From NCBI GenBank assembly GCA_022606425.2, contig JAHDVF020000136.1, positions 62,001 to 126,000 on the forward strand: a stretch of DNA of 64,000 nucleotides. Reading direction: 5' to 3'. The position numbers were made by a program, and so were the translations under genes. Shown piece after piece: positions 58,401-62,910 of this stretch. How positions within the stretch are numbered: position 1 is the first letter of the stretch; every line of letters begins with the position of its first letter. Source of the DNA: Lepidostoma basale. Its lineage: Eukaryota > Arthropoda > Insecta > Trichoptera > Lepidostomatidae. The notes under the pieces were generated by a model. It was given only the letters and a program-made list of their open reading frames with translations. It searched no databases and was not told the origin of the DNA.

Positions 58401-61249
58401 TAAAAAAAAAATATCAAATAAAAAATTGATTCGAATAATCTAGTAATGTGAGGTAGAAACTCTAATAATACTTTTGTATGCTTCAACGGTCATTTAACAG
58501 ATGGCTCTCACATCGGATAATATGAAAAATAAATTAAAAATTCAAAGTTTTAAGCTATGTAAGCGTACGAGTAAAATTCAGTGTAATTAATATAAATGAA
58601 AACGTCTATCTTCTAGGAGTTTTATTTTATTTTAGATGGAATGAAAATGACGCCCTTTTGAGGCATTATCTTCTTCCGTTTTCCTCGGTCTGCCTCGACT
58701 TCGTACCCCATTTACATCATCAACCTATACTTTTTTAACCATTCTTTCTCCATCCATGCGTTCCATATGTCCGGACCAACGCAGCGATCCTTTCATAATT
58801 TTGTTTATAATACCTTCTTCCGCTCTACATTCCTTTCTTATATCAGCATTTGAGATTCTGTCGTATATCGTTCTACCACACATACGTCTTAGGGACCTCA
58901 TCTCTACCGCATTTATTCTGCTCTCATCCTTCTTCTGCCAGTTGCATGCTTCGCTTCCATACATTAGATAACAATACATTTGATAATGCCTTAGGAGGGC
59001 CAAACATGTCATTCCATCTAAAATATTATAAAACTCTTAGAAGACAGACGTTTTCATTCATATTAATTGTTAAATATGAAGTTTTACATCATTGTTCAAG
59101 AAACAATAAATAAAATTCAGTGCCTTCTTTTAGATTAACCCTCCCGGAATTAGAAAAGTATTGTCGTGGATACGTCATCATTACGGCAATCCTGAGGTGC
59201 TGGTGACGGAGGCAGGGGTGTCCACCGGTCCCGGGCTGCTGGACCTGGGCAGGGTAGCACACCTGCAGCAGACCCTAACGCAAGTGGCCCTGGCGGCTGA
59301 AGAAGGATGCAATGTGACAGCCCTGGCTGTCTGGTCCCTCATGGATAACTTTCAGTGGACTAGCGGGTATACGTAAGTATTTTTCTTAAAATAATAAATC
59401 CAATTTTTCATACAATGAAAACAAAATTATATATATAATTAAAATGTGTCTTTGTTATTATATAATTAAAATGTGTCTGCCGGTTTCGGCAGCTAGCTGT
59501 CGAAACCGGTCGAAGACACAAAGATCAGTGGATTTTAACTAAATTTACATTTTAAAAAGATTTTTTTTCATTATTTTTTTATTTCATTATTTATAATACA
59601 ATGAACTTCTACCATGACATTTCAAATTAACAATTTTTTTTATAATTAAACTCCTAGAAGACAAACGTTTTCATAAATATTATTTATATACGTTATTTAC
59701 GTTATCATACCTGTATTAATTATTAAATATGGAGTGTTATATCATTTATTTTTGTGAATATAATACTTAAACTTATACTTGTATACAACTTCCAAAAATT
59801 TATCATGCATGATCATAAAAACAAAAGGTGGAATGGGGAATGTTGTAATTACATAAAGCGTGCGCTTAACCCAACCAATGACAGGTCATAAGTCCTGTAA
59901 ACATCTTGATCATCCATATTCAGTTTCCAGTTTGCGTCTTCGTCTCTTTTGAGATACAATTAAATTTGTTATATCATTGTTCAAGAAACAATAAATATTT
60001 TGTACATGTACTTACACTATTGCCAGACTCCCTAGGAAGTCGTAAGAAGAACGTCTATATCTTTGGTATGCTCGTGTCACATGGTATTCTTAAATGACCG
60101 GCGTTTTGGAAACCGTTGCAGACTCCATCTTATGTGTTGATCATGAAGTTCGACTACTTTTAAGATGGAGTCTGCAAAGGTATCTGATACATCGGTCGAA
60201 GTATATACTATTGTATTAGTCCCAATAAATATAAATATGAATTTTTCAAAACTAACAAACAAACTAACCATCACGCCGTTTCTACAGAGGGGTAGGCAGA
60301 GAGGATATACCGCCATACTCCTCTGTCCTGACATACTTCTCGAGCTTTCTGTACATTCATACATCGATATGCGCGCTCGTCGATTTTCCTGATTTCGAAA
60401 ATAGCCACTTTTTAGTATTTTAAAGATAATCAAGTGATTTTACTGAAATCTCTTGATGGAAGTTCATTTTACAAACTGATCCAGTCTGTCGATGCCAGCG
60501 GGCCTGGCGAAACCGGCCGCTGTCGAAATAAAGACAAAAGTGGAAGTAGTTAAAAACATCGTTTTATTTTATTATTATTTTAGTATTTGATTAATTTTAT
60601 TATGGCATGCTTTCCTTGGTCTTTCACGGATTTTCTTTCCACAAACGCTGCTTGTATACAACATACCCAAGTTGTATAATTGTAACTATCAAATTATAAT
60701 AAAACGCCTATTTTCAATATATCTAAACAAGTAAATTAATAATATTCCACAAATTTAATATTGATAATCTTTTTCATCTTCGTCCTGTCAAAGGCAAGCT
60801 AATTTGTAGCGGTGGCCTTAAAAATAACTATATTTCTCTTTTCTTGCACTGTGGTGGAAGGTTTGGCCAACTTTGTGGTGTTTTTATGGGTGCAGAATAT
60901 GATTACTAATAATAATGACGATTGTCATAATAACAATTATTTAAATAATATTTTTATTTAATGCAAATTTATGTTTACATACTAGTATGTATTTTTTTTT
61001 TACAGAGAACGCTTTGGACTTTACGAAGTGGATTTCCGAAGCAGCAAGAGAACCAGAACTATCAGGATTTCTGGTTTAGTGTACAGGAACATCATAGAAA
61101 CCAAAGTCATCAATCCTTTCTACTCTCCGACCATTCCTGGACACCCTTACGCTTCAGCTGCATCCCGTTCTCTGTCATTCCAGATAGCCACAATGTGGGC
61201 AGTGACTTTTATAACCTTATCAATTCTAAGGTTTATTTTTAACAGTTAA
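37405..61249 (+). CDS. GH1 myrosinase/beta-glucosidase-like gene B, altered active site
   Basis: Complete GH1 gene, seven coding exons: 37405-37454, 39143-39243, 40420-40998, 42272-42366, 51561-51869, 59134-59372, 61006-61249. They sum to 1617 nt (538 residues plus stop) with all junctions GT/AG and in phase. Order of motifs: signal peptide (residues 1 to about 22), [16 protein letters not shown] (Q42), [20 protein letters not shown] (acid/base Glu replaced by G190), NYYTS, VTEAG (nucleophile E404), WSLMDNFQW (usual Glu replaced by Q452), hydrophobic C-terminus. Length fits the family (about 500). Known GH1 enzymes need both glutamates for normal hydrolysis; plant myrosinases lack the acid/base one (Gln) yet act on glucosinolates. 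So B may be a specialised hydrolase or a pseudoenzyme; activity is not established. Introns total 22 kb and hold an intact LINE. Confidence 0.9.
37624..37976 (+). mobile_element. RTE-type LINE 3' copy in gene B intron 1
   Basis: [36 protein letters not shown] is readable; it ends TTAGTTAGTTAGTTT. Its tail meets the tail of the next copy. Confidence 0.85.
37977..38303 (-). mobile_element. RTE-type LINE 3' copy, tail-to-tail with previous
   Basis: Starts TTTAACTAACTAAC, then 'aatcacgccgtctacccggatgggtaggc'. The two TTAG tails form a 'ttagttagttagtttaactaactaac' palindrome. It is more diverged than its partner. Confidence 0.8.
38303..38350 (+). ncRNA. decayed hammerhead motif
   Basis: CUUAUGA (G5 to U), A, a weak stem II, then GAAACAUGUCGAG. 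The CAUG stem III and the GUC site are present, but the core is mutated. Confidence 0.4.
38386..38832 (+). mobile_element. RTE-type LINE 3' copy
   Basis: Plus-strand C-terminal block with stops, ending 'cccctccgggaaacggcgtgatgg' and TTAG repeats at 38815-38832. Confidence 0.8.
39143..39243 (+). CDS. gene B exon 2 ([16 protein letters not shown])
   Basis: Acceptor GTTGGTAG, donor GTAGGT; the first base completes Cys17. Encodes the N-terminal GH1 signature with the glucose-binding Gln (Q42) and Glu44. It ends after one base of the Asp51 codon. Confidence 0.92.
39330..40020 (+). mobile_element. LINE RT relic (family 5)
   Basis: Translates, with breaks, to [35 protein letters not shown], the sequence just after the catalytic FADD box of a non-LTR RT. 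C-terminal text related to 41630-41990 follows ('gataaatatctccgacagcgacagc'). Non-functional. Confidence 0.65.
40420..40998 (+). CDS. gene B exon 3 (acid/base region, G190)
   Basis: 579 bp; acceptor TTTTTTAG, donor GTAAAT; enters with two bases and leaves with one. Encodes [50 protein letters not shown] and VWITFNGP. The codon at 40836-40838 is GGG where GH1 enzymes have GAG/GAA; one transition explains the change. The rest of the exon is undamaged and in frame, so this is not general decay. Confidence 0.93.
41130..41300. repeat. foldback family A, one arm
   Basis: 'attgtatctcaatagagatgaagatg', 'acaggacttatgacctgtcattggttgggttaagcg', 'acaacattccccatttcgcc'. No inverted partner nearby. Confidence 0.75.
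41630..41990 (+). mobile_element. LINE C-terminal relic (family 5)
   Basis: Shares 'tgatagatatctccgacagcgcc', 'atttcaagaactc' and neighbouring text with 39780-39900. The ordered similarity shows a second decayed copy of the same LINE in the next intron. Confidence 0.55.
42272..42366 (+). CDS. gene B exon 4 (95 bp)
   Basis: Acceptor ACTTCCAG, donor GTAAGT. Encodes [18 protein letters not shown], then [14 protein letters not shown]. Same length and phases as gene A 7924-8018, where the corresponding start is GKLGMASLVLWSEP. Confidence 0.92.
42367..43009 (+). other. start of gene B intron 4 (9.2 kb)
   Basis: GTAAGT donor, then AT-rich DNA. The short minus-strand frame 42738-42926 is Asn/Tyr-rich and probably chance. 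Confidence 0.5.
43010..43567 (+). mobile_element. non-autonomous retroelement using the RTE 3' end (copy 3)
   Basis: Full-length by comparison with 5611-6165. 5' end 'aatattcttttaaagttcttgctggtgttgg'. Three internal copies of '(a)cggtggatacgtg..aacataaattaaat' lie at about 43070, 43125 and 43240. A central segment 'gatgcctattggtggcgatgaggttcgcaaccc' follows, then the RTE 3' end with the hairpin ACCCTTTCGGGG and (TTAG)3. GGTTCGCAACC weakly resembles a pol III B box but no A box is placed properly. Confidence 0.82.
43605..43930 (-). mobile_element. LINE 3' fragment (family 4)
   Basis: 'accgtctctctactgcggatgcaagcctc', 'catcagcccatctttttaggttcgatgc' and 'ctgtctggcgatatgtcctgc' follow the minus-strand order of insect LINE C-termini. 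It is badly decayed. Confidence 0.5.
43935..44232 (-). mobile_element. mariner-type transposon, 5' end fragment
   Basis: The minus strand starts at TA-CAGGGTCTTTTCTC (44231) and, ~200 bp in, encodes [21 protein letters not shown], then [15 protein letters not shown], the N-terminal helix-turn-helix of a mariner transposase. It stops abruptly at ~43935 where LINE text begins. The catalytic domain is missing. Confidence 0.72.
44254..44292 (+). ncRNA. hammerhead motif, stem II weakened (family G)
   Basis: Stem I ACAC/GUGU, CUGAAGA, U, then stem II GCAAG...CUCC that no longer pairs properly, GAAA, CAUG, UC. The core is intact, so the loss lies only in stem II. Confidence 0.6.
44254..44345 (+). 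repeat. foldback family G, half element
   Basis: Ribozyme motif followed by 'tttttaatactttgtagattataaacaaagttattttcaatta', the mirror of 31575-31690. It directly follows the mariner end at 44232. Confidence 0.75.
44424..44461 (-). ncRNA. hammerhead motif, left arm
   Basis: Minus strand: GCC, CUGAUGA, A, U, CUC-loop-GAG, U, GAAA, CCGA, UU, GGC. Core intact and stem I GCC/GGC pairs; stem III (CCGA) is no longer self-complementary. Confidence 0.6.
44512..45092. repeat. foldback element, family A, with a 90-bp terminal hairpin
   Basis: One family A arm (44515-44770) and then an almost perfect hairpin (44907-45090) whose arms read from 'acaacattttaaatgtatac' inward to 'caattgtatctc' and back. 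The two end segments are head to head with a loop of a few bases. Confidence 0.85.
45110..45145 (+). ncRNA. hammerhead ribozyme, right arm
   Basis: Stem I GCC (45110-45112) with GGC (45143-45145); CUGAUGA 45113-45119; extra A; stem II GCUU/AAGU with tetraloop GCUC; GAAA 45133-45136; CCGG; cleavage after UU 45141-45142. All core bases fit. Confidence 0.75.
45170..46430. other. intron sequence, no gene
   Basis: AT-rich; the only structure seen is the small palindrome at 45458-45506. Confidence 0.45.
45458..45506. repeat. 21-bp perfect inverted repeat
   Basis: ATTTTTGGCATAAGATGAGTT and its exact inverse, separated by 7 bp. No relation to the larger foldback families. Confidence 0.9.
46437..47385. 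repeat. 23-bp minisatellite split by a LINE
   Basis: Unit close to 'ccatcgtcagtttatcgttagat', about nine diverged copies at 47180-47385 and two or three at 46437-46505. The LINE 46520-47160 lies between; 'cgttcgtcttt' occurs on both sides (46491, 47166) as a probable TSD. Confidence 0.8.
46520..47160 (-). mobile_element. LINE C-terminal fragment (family 3 type)
   Basis: A 94-codon minus-strand frame: [66 protein letters not shown]. Typical post-RT region of an insect RTE/Jockey-type LINE. Only the last part of the element remains. Confidence 0.75.
47423..47460 (-). ncRNA. hammerhead-like motif with U3-A8 (family F)
   Basis: Minus strand: UUGAGAA (C3 to U and G8 to A), U, stem II GCC/GGC with extra pairs, GAAA, self-complementary CAAAUUUG, UC. 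Position 3 and 8 changes would still form a pair. Confidence 0.5.
47474..47512 (+). ncRNA. hammerhead-like motif with U3-A8 (family F), right arm
   Basis: UUGAGAA, U, GCC...GCC (stem II broken by one change), AAAA for GAAA, CAAAUUUG, UC. More decayed than the left arm. Confidence 0.45.
47600..48255. other. intron sequence with family B remnants
   Basis: At 47815 and 47945 the family B flanks 'cgttcgttttctagtagta' and 'gcttttagaaaatagaca' are recognisable; the hairpin core is lost. Confidence 0.45.
48260..48620 (+). mobile_element. RTE-type LINE fragment
   Basis: 'ctaagatggcagtgaagagtggtgttcttgtaccgac', 'tatggaagtgaagcatg', then the C-terminal block with deletions; no tail. Confidence 0.75.
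48705..49110. repeat. foldback family A, partial copies
   Basis: One arm at 48705-48900 and end segments at 48960-49100 ('tattgagatacaatta', 'acccgcaatgggtaaaatccagtatttgtatacattcg'). Confidence 0.7.
49190..49340 (+). mobile_element. RTE-type LINE 3' end, short
   Basis: 'cgaagtcataaaaatagacgagtgtgcatgc...ctctgcccacccctccggtgaaatggcgtcatggttggtt'. Only the last ~150 bp. Confidence 0.65.
49580..49705 (+). mobile_element. LINE C-terminal relic
   Basis: [23 protein letters not shown] resembles the final residues of RTE-type proteins (RAQDRxxWRxxxEA). Confidence 0.4.
49748..50090 (-). mobile_element. RTE-type LINE 3' copy
   Basis: 'aacaaaccatcacgccgtttccccgcaggggtagg', then the C-terminal domain on the minus strand to 'ccgctctacaatcctg'. 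The hairpin loop is CCCCGCAGGGG. The tail reads (TTTG)n. Confidence 0.8.
50205..50410 (+). mobile_element. LINE C-terminal fragment (family 3)
   Basis: [26 protein letters not shown], then [23 protein letters not shown]: a clear post-RT block, 5'- and 3'-truncated. The SINE fragment at 50473 follows. Confidence 0.75.
50473..50520 (-). mobile_element. tRNA-SINE 3' end fragment
   Basis: 'gaacccaattactgtatacaatttgtttttagct' is the inverse of the 3' end of 17331-17551. Confidence 0.6.
50600..50782 (+). mobile_element. (GAA)n-tailed LINE 3' end (family 3)
   Basis: 'gggacgtcagggttggtagaagactgctg', 'gtgatcgccaacgtaagggggacc', then GAAGAAGAAG. The 5' portion is strongly diverged. Confidence 0.7.
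50822..50865 (-). ncRNA. decayed hammerhead (family D)
   Basis: Minus strand: CUCAUGA (G5 to C), U, GUCAAC/GUUAAC, GAAA, CAGCUG, UC. The core mutation should abolish cleavage. Confidence 0.5.
50914..51478 (-). mobile_element. RTE-type LINE copy just upstream of a gene B exon
   Basis: Minus strand from the (TTAG) tail and CCCCGAAGGAG hairpin to the start 'ctaccattttagctt' at 51478. An 'acacttttcctgatatatttctctcg' duplication lies near 51020-51060. Its 5' end is ~80 bp before the exon acceptor at 51559-51560, parallel to 16137-16692 in gene A. Confidence 0.85.
51561..51869 (+). CDS. gene B exon 5 (GWFANPLF...NYYTS)
   Basis: Acceptor GTAATTACAG, donor GTAAGA; phase 0 both sides; 103 codons. 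[36 protein letters not shown] and INYYTSLI are typical GH1. It aligns with gene A 16743-17048 with one extra codon. Confidence 0.93.
51870..52228 (+). other. intron 5 start with LINE debris
   Basis: At 52020-52150 'aacctgaaactacgccaaagatgg...ctatatatggc...gttgaaggcttttgagatttgg' is a decayed copy of the segment at 50165-50300. Nothing else. Confidence 0.4.
52229..52450. repeat. foldback element, family B, best hairpin
   Basis: Near-complete arms (52240-52310 and 52324-52395) around 'aatgtccaattaacatt', then the family 3' flank 'aatatggagttttacatcattgttcaagaaac'. The right arm reads UUGAUAA, U, GCC...GGGC, GAAACAUGCC; the left arm is its inverse. Confidence 0.9.
53044..53425 (-). mobile_element. 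LINE C-terminal fragment
   Basis: Minus strand: [39 protein letters not shown], then [28 protein letters not shown] typical non-LTR post-RT domain, here of a lineage not otherwise seen in the window. Confidence 0.7.
53430..54300. other. intron sequence, nothing recognised
   Basis: AT-rich with a short GC-richer patch at 53770-53900. No exon fits between the gene B exons 51869 and 59134, whose phases join directly. Confidence 0.45.
54304..54460 (-). mobile_element. LINE 3' fragment (family 4)
   Basis: 'cggtctgttcccgtccactccaggac', 'gactgcatctaggatattccgacatg', 'tcaggtcatccttccatcgtagtggcggtc' match the text at 7540-7610 and 1080-1120. Confidence 0.6.
55024..58185 (+). CDS. intact CR1/L2-type LINE endonuclease-reverse transcriptase
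   Basis: A 1053-codon open frame inside a gene B intron, same strand. Domains: ~80-residue N-terminal stretch of doubtful origin (the true start may be downstream, e.g. near the [10 protein letters not shown] basic motif); apurinic-type endonuclease with SWNARSI, LTETW, IVGDINI and GLSDHKM (about residues 95-325); reverse transcriptase with [25 protein letters not shown] and the catalytic CYADDQQLY (about 560-800); C-terminal domain ending HLFHISYPI. All catalytic motifs are intact and there is no frameshift, so the element was active recently and might still be. Clade placement (CR1/L2/Crack-Daphne group) is by motif style only. Confidence 0.93.
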   Translation: MQKCVYEKCKKETQSILDSPYIKKILCIYIKLYTCNVNNHNILISLNILRQPDEDVKKIRHRGCRAGRKVKRPPLAVSSAESTKGNRVSDSFREKHIGIGSWNARSIRNKEDEIDNIFKTQNLHLFTLTETWHESSDSICLKNMQALGYVTVDEARPIRKEKSRDNLNFTNHGGIVTIARQGLHIERIKIGVFETFEHLGCRVSSGRTSFTLITIYRPGSKSTCVKFYEEFSELLQFAASLSEHWMIVGDINIRLERTSSSSDKFLDMMECYGSKQWVTEPTHTAGGLLDILISNKNAVNTPASVIDIGLSDHKMIRTEIPFHPPRPVFQTFTSRTWRSFNFEKFERDLMNSHVCEKYNNNTLEMSLDELVQTYYNVFTSLLDKHAPHSTKTLRVRVSNAWFDEECRRNKRLMRRFERMYRNTGLSSSREAWVRSQNSFRDLIKKKRSEYWKCKIESEKENPRHLWNSVKSVLGNNQQEKASTKLSPQDFAQFFEDKIAVIRATTSSTTPPTFTTYEGKLLTKFNITTPQEVIKLILNAPNKQCSLDPIPTWLLKRCCHHVAPFLVKIFNKSLLTGQVPFLLKKAIVSPILKKPQLDSENLSNFRPVSNLPFISKVLEKIVASQISNHLSTNNILSKLQSAYRRFHSTETGLLRVMSDLVLANESGKLALLSLLDMSAAFDTIDHSYLIQRLAITYGFRGNAIDWLNSYLSDRSQAVQLAGKKSSFTNIQSGVPQGSVLGPLLFIMFTNDVAKIIESFGLLSHCYADDQQLYFFCNPDDTKHLTSTTVNCIDAISRWMASNKLKLNPSKTEFLWTSSAKRQHLIDHSSISTADNDIVPKNSTKLLGVYLDANLSLKSQINNTVSASFFHLRRLKSVKRSIPHDTFKTLVNSFVVSRLDYCNGIYANIPKQQINKLQSAFNAAARLIKGIPKKSHITQHLKELHWLKSPERIQYKLCWTVFKALHGMAPSYISELCITDSLNSRKSTLRSANSSAIGRLVEPKRCPSTNFGDRAFAVAGPSAWNNLPSHLRCINDPTDFRSKLKTHLFHISYPI
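58186..58347 (+). mobile_element. 3' UTR and (ATT)n tail of the intact LINE
   Basis: A 160-bp UTR with the paired block gcgcc...ggcgc (58275-58310) and a terminal ATT microsatellite. The solo copy at 12736-12916 and the older copy ending at 3671 share both features. The stem is a likely RT recognition structure. Confidence 0.85.
58590..59110. repeat. foldback family B split by an RTE fragment
   Basis: Left arm 58590-58667, right arm 58971-59110 ('acatttgataatgccttagg', 'aaacatgtcattccatctaaa', 'ctcttagaagacagacg'). The loop holds 58668-58970. Confidence 0.85.
58668..58970 (-). mobile_element. RTE-type LINE internal fragment inside a hairpin loop
   Basis: Minus-strand frame [32 protein letters not shown] and [20 protein letters not shown]. 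It lacks the 3' hairpin and tail although it begins next to a CTTCTTCC run, so the copy is 3'-incomplete or rearranged. Confidence 0.8.
59134..59372 (+). CDS. gene B exon 6 (nucleophile E404; NFQW)
   Basis: Acceptor TTCTTTTAG, donor GTAAGT; phase 0 in, phase 2 out; 239 bp as in gene A. Encodes [29 protein letters not shown] (nucleophile Glu at 59209-59211; Asn of TENG is Ala) and [14 protein letters not shown] (Gln at 59353-59355 in place of the sugar-binding Glu). Confidence 0.93.
59455..59535. repeat. family C-like short palindrome
   Basis: 'gtgtctgccggtttcggcagctagctgtcgaaaccggtcgaagacac' is self-complementary around AGCTAGCT and carries GAAACCGGUC without the CUGANGA box. Confidence 0.6.
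59775..59965. repeat. foldback family A, one arm
   Basis: 'acaacttccaaaaatttatcatgc', 'ggaatggggaatgttgtaattac', 'taacccaaccaatgacaggtcataagtcctg', 'cgtctcttttgagatacaatta'. Confidence 0.75.
60080..60210. repeat. family H-like palindrome, decayed hammerheads
   Basis: Arms 'gaccggcgttttggaaaccgttgcagactccatctta' and 'taagatggagtctgcaaaggtatctgatacatcggtc'. The order U-GGAG...UCC-AAAACG is that of the left arm at 26681, but no intact core is left. Confidence 0.55.
60258..60430 (-). mobile_element. RTE-type LINE 3' fragment
   Basis: 'aaactaaccatcacgccgtttctacagaggggtagg' to 'cgctcgtcgattttcctgatttcg'. Short and diverged. Confidence 0.75.
60432..60585 (+). repeat. family C half element with hammerhead-like arm
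   Basis: Outer flank 'gtgattttactgaaatctcttgatggaagttcatttt', then stem I CAGU (60482-60485)/GCUG, CUGUCGA, U, GCCAG/CUGGC, GAAA, CCGG, CC. A6 is U and the cleavage-site U is C. The missing left arm makes it a monomer. Confidence 0.7.
61006..61249 (+). CDS. gene B exon 7, terminal, hydrophobic C-terminus
   Basis: Acceptor TTTTTTACAG; the first base completes Thr from AC|A. Encodes [20 protein letters not shown], a linker with [19 protein letters not shown], and a final ~20-residue hydrophobic stretch ([19 protein letters not shown]) ending NS-stop. Small residues before a C-terminal hydrophobic tail suggest a GPI-attachment signal; a tail anchor is the alternative. Confidence 0.9.
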
Positions 61250-61302
61250 TTTCATTGTGTTTCATAGTAATAACTTCTTCTACCAACGAACAAATCTATG
61301 TA

Positions 61303-61308
61303 AATAAA
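61303..61308 (+). promoter_or_regulatory. probable poly(A) signal of gene B
   Basis: AATAAA 54 bp after the stop codon. Confidence 0.6.
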
Positions 61309-61499
61309 TATCTTTTAGCACTAACAGCTTTCTTCTTTCTAAATAAGTCATATCAAATGTTCATAACGAAACAAGTCATTCTAATAAACTTTAATAAACC
61401 CCTTCTATATTCGCCATAACTTTGTGTTGTAGATGTTAAATGTTTTTGATATGTCAGGCCAAAACTGACCACATTTGTAAAAAAATATATAGTATTTTA

Positions 61500-62175
61500 A
61501 ATAATTAATACGAATGAAAACGTCAGATTTCTAGAAGTTTTATTATATTTAATGGGAATGATATGTTTCGCCCTTCTAAGGCATTATCGAATGTGACGAA
61601 ACTTCAACTCGTTGCAGTTTATAAACACAAGTAAATGGAGCAGAATATGGTAAATAACGAAAATTTATGTGACTTCATAAATTTTTAACGTCAATTGAGT
61701 CTACGCGCACAGGATGGCGATTTTATTTTATATATAATACTTAGAGTCATTAGTCACCTTGAAATATGTAAAATCATTTGTAAACAATTTGTAAAAATAT
61801 GTTTCTCTTAGAAACACTTTATTTTTTTCCTACCTCAAATAACTTATTTTTGATCTATTCAATATCATTCCCCTAACAATGTAACCATTGTTATAAAATT
61901 TCTTAACGAGTTCCAAGAAACACTTTCCAATATTTCTGGACCTACCCTCTTGGTTAAAAATGTATAAAGTCACATTTCGTTAATTATCATATAATGCTCC
62001 ATTTACTAGTGTATATAAACTGCAACGAGTTGAAGTTTCGTCACATTTGATAATGCCTTAGAAGGGCGAAACGTGTCATTCCCATAAAATATAATAAAAC
62101 TTCTAGAAAACTGACGTTTTCATTCGTATTAATTATTTAATATGGAGCTTTACATCATTGTCCAAGAAACAATAA
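61500..62175. repeat. foldback family B with a second inverted repeat nested in its loop
   Basis: Outer arms 61505-61591 and 62047-62130 are family B. Inside, 'tgtgacgaaacttcaactcgttgcagtttata' (61591 on) is inverted at 62010-62046, with 'aagtaaatggagca'/'tgctccatttact' as further pairing. The ~370-bp interior is unrelated AT-rich DNA. Confidence 0.85.
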
Positions 62176-62206
62176 ATAAGTATTTTAAATTTTTTTTGTG
62201 AATGTA

Positions 62207-62885
62207 TAGGTACTTATACTTGTATACGAATAATGGATTTCACCCATGGTGGGTAATTAATTCATGAAATTTAATTGTATCTCAATAGATACGAAGATGC
62301 AAACTGGAAACTGAATATGGTTGTCTTTTTGTCTTACATTGTTTTGTCTTACATTGAGATATAATTAAATTTCATGAATTAATCACCCACCATGGGTGAA
62401 ATCCAGTATTCGTATACAAGTATAAGTATACATTCACAAAAAAATATTGTAATCATTCTGGTCAATTCTTTGGCATATAGATGAGTGACATCTCCAGGCG
62501 GCTTCTAACAATGTGCTAATGGCGATAGCCTTCACATTGTGTTAATAAAGTAGTTCTGCTAAATGCTAAAAATTAATCTCCATAGATGGCATTAGTGTGT
62601 GGATTATATAGATTAATCTTAAAAATTAACATATGTAATCAAAATCTACATAGATGGCGTATTAAAACTGACATGTGAAGTTAAGCATAGATTTGTAACA
62701 TATATACAAACTCCAAAAATTTGTCTTACATGGTCATAAAGAAATAGGTGGAATGGGGAATGTTGTAATTACATGAAGCGTGCGCTTAACCCAACCAATG
62801 ACAGGTCATAAGTCCTGTAAACACCTTGATCAACCATATTCAGTTTCCAGTTTGCATCTTGGTTTCTATTGAGATACAATTAAAT
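62207..62885. repeat. foldback element, family A, long copy
   Basis: Starts with a ~100-bp-arm hairpin (62208-62430, 'atacttgtatacgaataatggatttcacccatg...' and inverse). It continues through 'cttctaacaatgtgctaatggcgatagcc' and 'gacatgtgaagttaagc', and ends with the core 'cccaaccaatgacagg...tattgagatacaattaaat'. Confidence 0.85.
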
Positions 62886-62910
62886 GAGAGTATTTTAAAT
62901 ATTTATATTT

